Shown: one piece after another, positions 59,229 to 64,000 of the stretch
How the letters are laid out: every line of letters begins with the position of its first letter
How positions within the stretch are numbered: the first letter of the stretch is position 1
From: Acanthochromis polyacanthus
Lineage: Eukaryota; Chordata; Actinopteri; Pomacentridae
Reading direction: 5' to 3'
DNA: 64,000 bases
Assembly: GCF_021347895.1 (NCBI RefSeq)
Contig: NC_067132.1
Coordinates: 744,001-808,000 of the forward strand
Program-made: the position numbers and the translations under genes
The notes under the pieces: model-generated
Databases searched by the model: none
What the model was told of the DNA's origin: nothing
Seen by the model: the letters and a program-made list of their open reading frames with translations, nothing else

Positions 59229-60035
59229 TCAGGTTGAAGAGAGGTTGTGGAGAGGTTGACACAGTTGTGCAGTACAGTCTTTAAGCAGTCTTGGACATAC
59301 ACCATCTGGGCCAGCTGCCTTCCCAGAGCAAAGTCTCTGAAGCTCCAACATCACCCCTGTCTCTGTGACAGAGACGGATACAGGTGCTGAAACAGAAGTG
59401 GCTGCAGCTGTGGAGACATGTGTAGGAGACGGAGGAGAAGAAGGAGGAGCTATAGTGGGGATTTCCATATGTTGAGGAGAAGAAGGAGGAGTAGCAGTGG
59501 AAGTAGGTGTGTCCACAGTGTCAAATCTGTTGAAGAACAAGTTGAGTTCATCAGCTCTTTCTACATCACCCACTATTGGCTCCCTCCTCTTTTTATTGTT
59601 GTGTCCAGAGATGGTACTGATTCCTCTCCACACATCACGGATGTTACTGTGTTGAAAATTCCTTTCTATCTTTTTTTTGTTTTCCATCTTTGCCACTTTA
59701 GGTCTCCTCTTCAACTCATGTTGCACTTCTTTGAGCCGTTCTTTGTCACCATCTCTAAAAGCTTGTTTTTTCTGGTTGAGGATTGCCTTTATGTCGCTTG
59801 TGATCCATGGTTTGTTATTGGGGAAACAGCGAACAGTCTTTGCAGGTATGACTGTGTCTCTACAGAAGTTGATGTATTCAGTAAAACAATCAACCTGTCT
59901 GTCAATGTTCATACTGTCTTCATCTGTTTCCAGGAGCACATTCCAGTCTGTTGATTCAAAGCAGTCCCTTAGAGCTTCACTAGCTTGAGGAGTCCATTTT
60001 CTGATTTGGATTTTAGTTGCAGGCTGTCTCAGCAC
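59229..60035 (-). pseudogene. Rex1-like ORF2 linker region
   Basis: This 268-codon frame lies between endonuclease and reverse transcriptase. It has NNKPWITSDIKAILNQKKQA, a Lys/Arg-rich helical section, RREPIVGDVERADELNLFFN, a Pro/Ser/Thr-rich segment, and LCSGKAAGPDGVCPRLLKDC at its end (the start of the reverse transcriptase fingers). It is then shifted out of frame near 59230. Confidence 0.88.
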
Positions 60036-60211
60036 ACAAGGTTTGTAACAGGTCTGCAGATAAACCAGGCTATGATCTCACCTGCCCAGTGGTGGTAAGG
60101 CAGTAGCTCTGTAAGCTTCTTTGACATTGGCATACAGCAGGTCAAGGGTTTTATTCTCTCTGGTAGGGCAGTTAACAAACTGTGTAAATCCAGTCAGGTG
60201 AGAGGGAGATT

Positions 60212-61030
60212 TCAATTATGGCTGACATAATTGAAATCTCCTGATATTATTACAAGTGCCTCAGGATGTTGAGTCTGTATCCTAGCAACAGTATCATACC
60301 ACACATCACATGGAACCAAGTCAGTTGCTTTGGGTGGAATGCATACAAGTATTGTTATGATGTGACTGAACTCCCTTGGGACATAATATGGCCGAAGTCC
60401 AACTGCCAACAGTTCAATATCTGGACAACACAACTTCTCCTTAACCGTTATGTGTGAGGAGTTACACCATCTCTGGTTTACAAATAAAGCCAGACCTCCT
60501 CCTTTCTTCTTGCCACTAGCTTTAGCATCTCTGTCTGACCTTATGAGGGTGAAGCCAGGTAAATCCACAGTTGAGTCTGAGTTGTTTTGATTCAACCAGG
60601 TCTCAGTAAAACACAGGAGACTGCATTCACGGTATGTTTTGTCCGTCTTCACCAATGTCTCCAGCTCGTCACTTTTGTTTGGCAAAGAGTTCACGTTTCC
60701 CATGATGATTGATGGAAGAAAGGGCTTGTATCTCCATTTCCTAGCCTTCACCTTTGCACCAGCACGGCAACCATGAAAACACCTCAAGATGTCCACTGAA
60801 ATTGGATGTTGCAGTCCAGATTTGTTCTGTCTCAATGAAAAAAGCTCCTCTCTTGAATAGATTCTTCTCCCAGCAGAAACGTCCATCAGCAGTCGATAAA
60901 ACACAACAAAATATTTAAAAAAATATATAGCATAAATACAGCAAAAACTGAAAACAGTTAAGAGACACCAAACTTTGCAGCCACTTTCACAGGTGCAGTT
61001 TCCGGAAAAAAAGTCAGTCAAAACAGTCAA
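60212..61030 (-). pseudogene. Rex1-like endonuclease
   Basis: A 272-codon frame with a hydrophobic, poorly conserved N-terminal part. The endonuclease follows: IIMGNVNSLPNKSDELETLV, LLCFTETWLNQNNSDS (catalytic Glu), KKGGGLALFVNQRWC and ALVIISGDFNYVSHN (Asp/Asn). The frame breaks just after the GDFN box; the SDH-type box region (60040-60200) is in other frames with a stop. Confidence 0.85.
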
Positions 61031-61111
61031 AATACAGCAGTTTTGCTACGTTTGAATATGAAAAACTGGTGAAATGTGTAAACATTCTGTTAAAAATGAG
61101 CATTTGACAGT

Positions 61112-61560
61112 TGTAGAATAGAATAGACTTTATTAATCTCACAGTGGAGAAATTTACAGATGCAGAGGCTCATAGAACACACGGGGGGGGGGGGGGGGGG
61201 GAGTAATGAAAGGTGAAATAAAGAACAAGAAATAGTGCAAATTGTAGTAGGATTGATAATAGAAAGCTAAAACAAGGAAGATCTAACTGTATGTACAACA
61301 TGTATCTTAAAATATAACAGGAAATATATAATATAGACAATATATACAATACAATATATAATTATACAGTACAATATATAATATATACAATATGTTTTTA
61401 GCAGAGTGAATGGATACAGCAGAGTGAATGGATTATAAAGTGTCATTAAATTTGTTAAGGGGGTAAAGTGACCATGGTAGCAGGATATTGTAATGTTCAG
61501 GGTTATTAGTAGGGAGGTTAATCACCAAAAATAGGCTTTTGACTTCAAGTCATGAGGCAA
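61112..61560 (-). mobile_element. LINE 3' UTR-like fragment with poly-G tract
   Basis: AGAATAGAATAGACTTTATT followed by AATCTCACAGTGGAGAAATT is the tail block of a Rex1-type LINE on the minus strand, different from the adjacent copy. A G18-type run lies at 61184-61201, then A+T-rich ATATA repeats. No coding sequence. Confidence 0.5.
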
Positions 61561-61583
61561 AGGTCCCCTTTGGTATTGAAGTA

Positions 61584-61975
61584 TGTTACGGCCTTGGCCG
61601 CATTCTCTCTGCTGCCTTCTCCTTATTGTTGGCCTTGCCTCTTTTGCGCCAGACCTGGATCAGCTGATCACCAACAGGTGCAGCGAATCAGCTGTTCCTG
61701 TATAAAGGACCTGAGCTGCTCTCCACCACTGGCGCACTCCTGACTCAGTACCACCTGCTGCAGCACCCCTTTTGTTTAGCCTTAGTTAATTTTGTATTAG
61801 TTAGCACGTTTGTTTGTTTCACTTTGTAGGGTTATCTTTTTGTTGCACATTCTTTTTGTATTATAAATAAATTAGTGTTTTTTTTGGCACATTATCCCAC
61901 CGACTTCGTAGTCCCTCTGTTTTTGCTGCCCGGACCCAGCTTTAACATCAAGCGTGCTCCCCTAGGCACGTAATA
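61584..61975 (+). repeat. 5' LTR of the gypsy element (392 bp)
   Basis: Starts TGTTACGGCCTTGG and ends CACGTAATA, an inverted match to the start with one change (expected CGTAACA). TATAAAG lies near 61701 and AATAAA near 61866, so the U3-R-U5 order is normal. Confidence 0.85.
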
Positions 61976-61977
61976 AT

Positions 61978-61995
61978 TGGGGGCTCGTATCTGGT
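61978..61995 (+). promoter_or_regulatory. Primer-binding site, tRNA-Pro-like
   Basis: TGGGGGCTCGTATCTGGT. The first eleven bases match the tRNA-Pro primer site (TGGGGGCTCGTCCGGGAT) two bases after the LTR. Confidence 0.75.
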
Positions 61996-62549
61996 AGAGA
62001 GTCGTGGGTCTTGCGAGTTGGTGTGGCATTTGTGGTCCGTGCGCGCTGGTTGGGTGAGTTGGGTGTTTTGTTCTTTGCACATTTTGATTAACATTGCACT
62101 CCCAGATTAGATTAGTGGTGTCCAGCTTAGTTGGTTTTTTTTGGTTTTTTTTCAGCTATTCCGTCAGGCACCTGTTTGTTTTTTTAGTTTATTATTTTCG
62201 GGGTGAATCCCAGGTGGAGATTATTCTCCTGAGGGGGTGACACGTGAGCCTCGAGCCTGGCAAGCCCCAGAAGATAGAATAGGCTGAAGAAATGTGGTTT
62301 GTAGGATTCTGGGTTTGTGTTGTTTTGTGCATTGTTCTGATTTTTACGCCCAACAAGCCTGTGCCTTTTACGCGTGGGTGAGTGTAGAGTGCTTGCGCAG
62401 GTTGGTCTTGGTGCGTCCATGTGTGCACACCCTTGGAGAAGCGCGTGTTAGTGGCTTAATCAGAGCTAGGTGTTTGTGATTTGTGTTTTTTTTTTTTGAT
62501 TGCAGTCAGCTGTGTTTCGTGTAGCAGTGGCCTATGATGAGGGTAAGTC
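61996..62549 (+). other. Leader of the gypsy element
   Basis: Untranslated region between primer site and gag start; several T-runs; no ORF I would support. Confidence 0.6.
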
Positions 62550-63989
62550 ATGGCTTTTGTCTTTGATGTAGATGCGTTTGTGGCTACCCCACTTTTAAAG
62601 TGTTTAACGCATGTAGGAAAGCTGATCTGTTAGAAATAGCGCAGTGGTATGGTGTGGTTGTGTCCTCAGCTCTGCGTGTCCATGAGGTGAGGGAGGCTGT
62701 GTTATCTACGTTGACTGGTAAGGGGGTGCTTGTCTTACCTGAGACTGTGGAGGTTGGAGTTGAGACGGTAACGGGAGATGCGGGGAGTTCTCCGGTGCGT
62801 CTTGGTGCGGCTGCGGAGGGGGTCGTGGCGCGGGAGGTTTTTCGGCTCAATGTGGCGAATATAGAGGAGCATAAGCCTCCTATTCAGTCTGTGTCTGCGG
62901 GTTCTGGCAGTGTGCACTCTTCCCCAGGTGTTTCGCGTGCAGAAGTGAGTGTTAGAGTTGCGCGTCTTAAAAGGGAGGAGAAGGAAAGAGAGCAGGAGTT
63001 CCAGCTTAGGCATGAGTTGGAGCTCAAAAGACTGGAGCTAGATGCTGCTACCGTAAGGGAGTTGGAAATGAAAAAGCTGGAAGTTGAATCTGCTCTGAAG
63101 ATGAAGCAGCTGGAGTTACAAGCAGCACAGGGGAGAGGTTTTGAGCAGCCGGCCACGGTGTCCCGTGATGCATTCGATGTCTCTAAGAATATCCAGTTGG
63201 TTCCCGTTTTCAGAGAAGCTGAAGTGGAGTCTTATTTTGGGGCTTTTGAGCGTATTGCGTGTGCATTGCATTGGCCACATGATGTAAAGGGCAATCTTAT
63301 TACAATGCAAATTGAGTGGCAAAGCATTAGAAGCGTGTGCATCTTTGTCAGTGTCAGATAGCCTTAATTATGATATTCTAAAAGGTGCTATTCTCCGAGC
63401 GTACGAACTTGTTCCCGAAGCTTATAGGCAGAGATTCAGAGGCCTCAAAAAGTCTTTTGCCCAGAGTTTCGTTGATTTTGCTCGAGAAAAGTCCCTGTTA
63501 TTTGACAGATGGTGCTCCGCTACGAAAGTCTCTAGCTTTGATACTCTGCGTGAGTTGGTCCTATTAGAAGATTTTAAAAACTGTCTTCCTGAGCGTATTC
63601 TTGTTTATTTAAATGAACAGAAAGTTACGACGCTTCAACAGGCTGCTATCTCCGCGGATGAGTTTGCTCTTACTCATAAATCTACTTTTAAGCGTGAACC
63701 TATGCCTAAAGTAGGTCAAAACGAAAAGCCTTTCCAGTCAGATTTAACCATTCCGAAATGTGAGAGGCCGAAGCAATGTTTTTATTGCCATAAAACTGGG
63801 CATCTCATTGCTGATTGTGAAGTGCTTAAACGCAAGCGGCTTGTACAGAAGCCAAAAAGTGTTGCACTGATAAAAACTGTTCCAGCTAGTCCAGCCATTG
63901 TGTCTCGTTCTGTGTCTTCGGATGATTGTTTTAGGCCGTTTATTTTTGAGGCATTTGTCTCGGTCCCAGGGAATCTAAGCGCCCGGTGA
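62550..63989 (+). pseudogene. Gypsy Gag with coiled coil, SCAN-like domain and zinc knuckle
   Basis: The start is probably ATG 62550 (MAFVFDVDAFVATPLLK). Near 62600 the frame shifts into NACRKADLLEIAQWYGV. Features in order: an N-terminal helical domain; a Lys/Glu coiled coil (LKREEKEREQEFQLRHELEL, about 62960-63130); and a SCAN-like domain from PVFREAEVESYFGAFERI (about 63205) onward. A second shift near 63310 returns to the starting frame (SGKALEACASLSVSD). The SCAN-like domain continues (AYELVPEAYRQRFRGLKKSF) and a CCHC knuckle follows (QCFYCHKTGHLIADCE, about 63775). The frame stops at 63989, but the +1 frame continues into PVKVLR, the usual lead-in to the protease, so a third shift is present there. 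Confidence 0.85.
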
Positions 63990-64000
63990 AAGTATTGCGT

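Larger units (their letters stand above)
57919..61105 (-). mobile_element. Rex1/Babar-like LINE, long copy (about 3.2 kb)
   Basis: Minus-strand order is endonuclease (60212-61030), linker (59229-60035), reverse transcriptase (57976-59109) and a short 3' UTR ending in ATTCTGATTCTGATTG-like tandem repeats (57918-57935). The 3' UTR block GAATTTCCCTTCGGGGATGA and the tail are typical of Rex1-type elements. It is longer than the copy at 1802-3480 and keeps nearly the whole ORF2, with a few frameshifts. Confidence 0.85.
61584..64000 (+). mobile_element. Ty3/gypsy retrotransposon, 5' part (cut by the window end)
   Basis: 5' LTR (61584-61975), primer site (61978-61995), leader, and a Gag with SCAN-like domain and zinc knuckle. 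The window ends before the protease. The Gag architecture (coiled coil, SCAN-like, CCHC) is that of fish gypsy lineages from which vertebrate SCAN domains are thought to derive (Gmr1-like). Confidence 0.85.

Noticed and set aside
59418..59988. Plus-strand ORFs of 178 and 103 codons
   Set aside because: Antisense shadows of the Rex1-like linker region.

Overview
The window looks like a stretch of teleost fish chromosome, probably from a percomorph, made almost entirely of transposable elements. The evidence is the mix of families: Rex1/Babar-like, L2/Maui-like and L1/Tx1-like LINEs, Tc1-type transposons with long inverted repeats, a ZMYM1-like hAT, fish-type gypsy and retroviral LTRs, long (TG)n tracts and an A+T-rich background. 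I recognise no host protein-coding gene, rRNA, tRNA or CRISPR array. The only ORF that might be host-derived is a 103-codon one at 54.6-54.9 kb, which I cannot identify. Family names come from motif and terminal-repeat recognition, not from a database search.

Layout. 1-5.9 kb: a solo LTR and a decayed Rex1 LINE fragment. 6-8.1 kb: a Tc1 element split by a solo LTR. 8.1-16.7 kb: solo LTRs, non-autonomous DNA transposons (hAT-like, Harbinger-like and pogo/Tigger-like) and a Tc1/Tc3 deletion derivative with a 60-codon ORF. 16.8-19.9 kb: a broken, intron-containing hAT transposase on the minus strand. 19.9-35.4 kb: one L2 LINE (minus strand) split by a 10.9-kb endogenous retrovirus. The retrovirus carries a Tc1 element, two copies of a miniature element with 7-bp target duplications, and a solo LTR. 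One of the miniature elements lies inside the Tc1 transposase, so nesting is four deep. 37.2-37.8 kb: a third copy of the miniature element. 39.1-45.2 kb: a 5'-truncated L1/Tx1 LINE with a very G-rich 3' UTR on its sense strand. 46.3-47.0 kb: a (TG)n-associated GTGGGGAC repeat. 48.5-53.5 kb: a complete but mutated DNA transposon of an uncommon family. It has 4-bp ATAT target duplications, matched termini, symmetric subterminal motifs and two GT-AG introns. 53.9-57.5 kb: a solo LTR inside a LINE tail, and a minisatellite. 57.9-61.1 kb: a long Rex1-like LINE. 61.6-64 kb: the 5' end of a gypsy element (LTR, tRNA-Pro-like primer site, SCAN-like Gag with a zinc knuckle), cut by the window edge just before the protease.

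The elements do not form a pathway; the window records insertion history. Many boundaries are exact because perfect target-site duplications survive. Most coding regions are broken by stops or frameshifts. The least damaged are the Tc1 transposase at 29.8-30.9 kb, which keeps its DDE residues but has a replaced C-terminus, and the 5-kb transposon at 48.5-53.5 kb.
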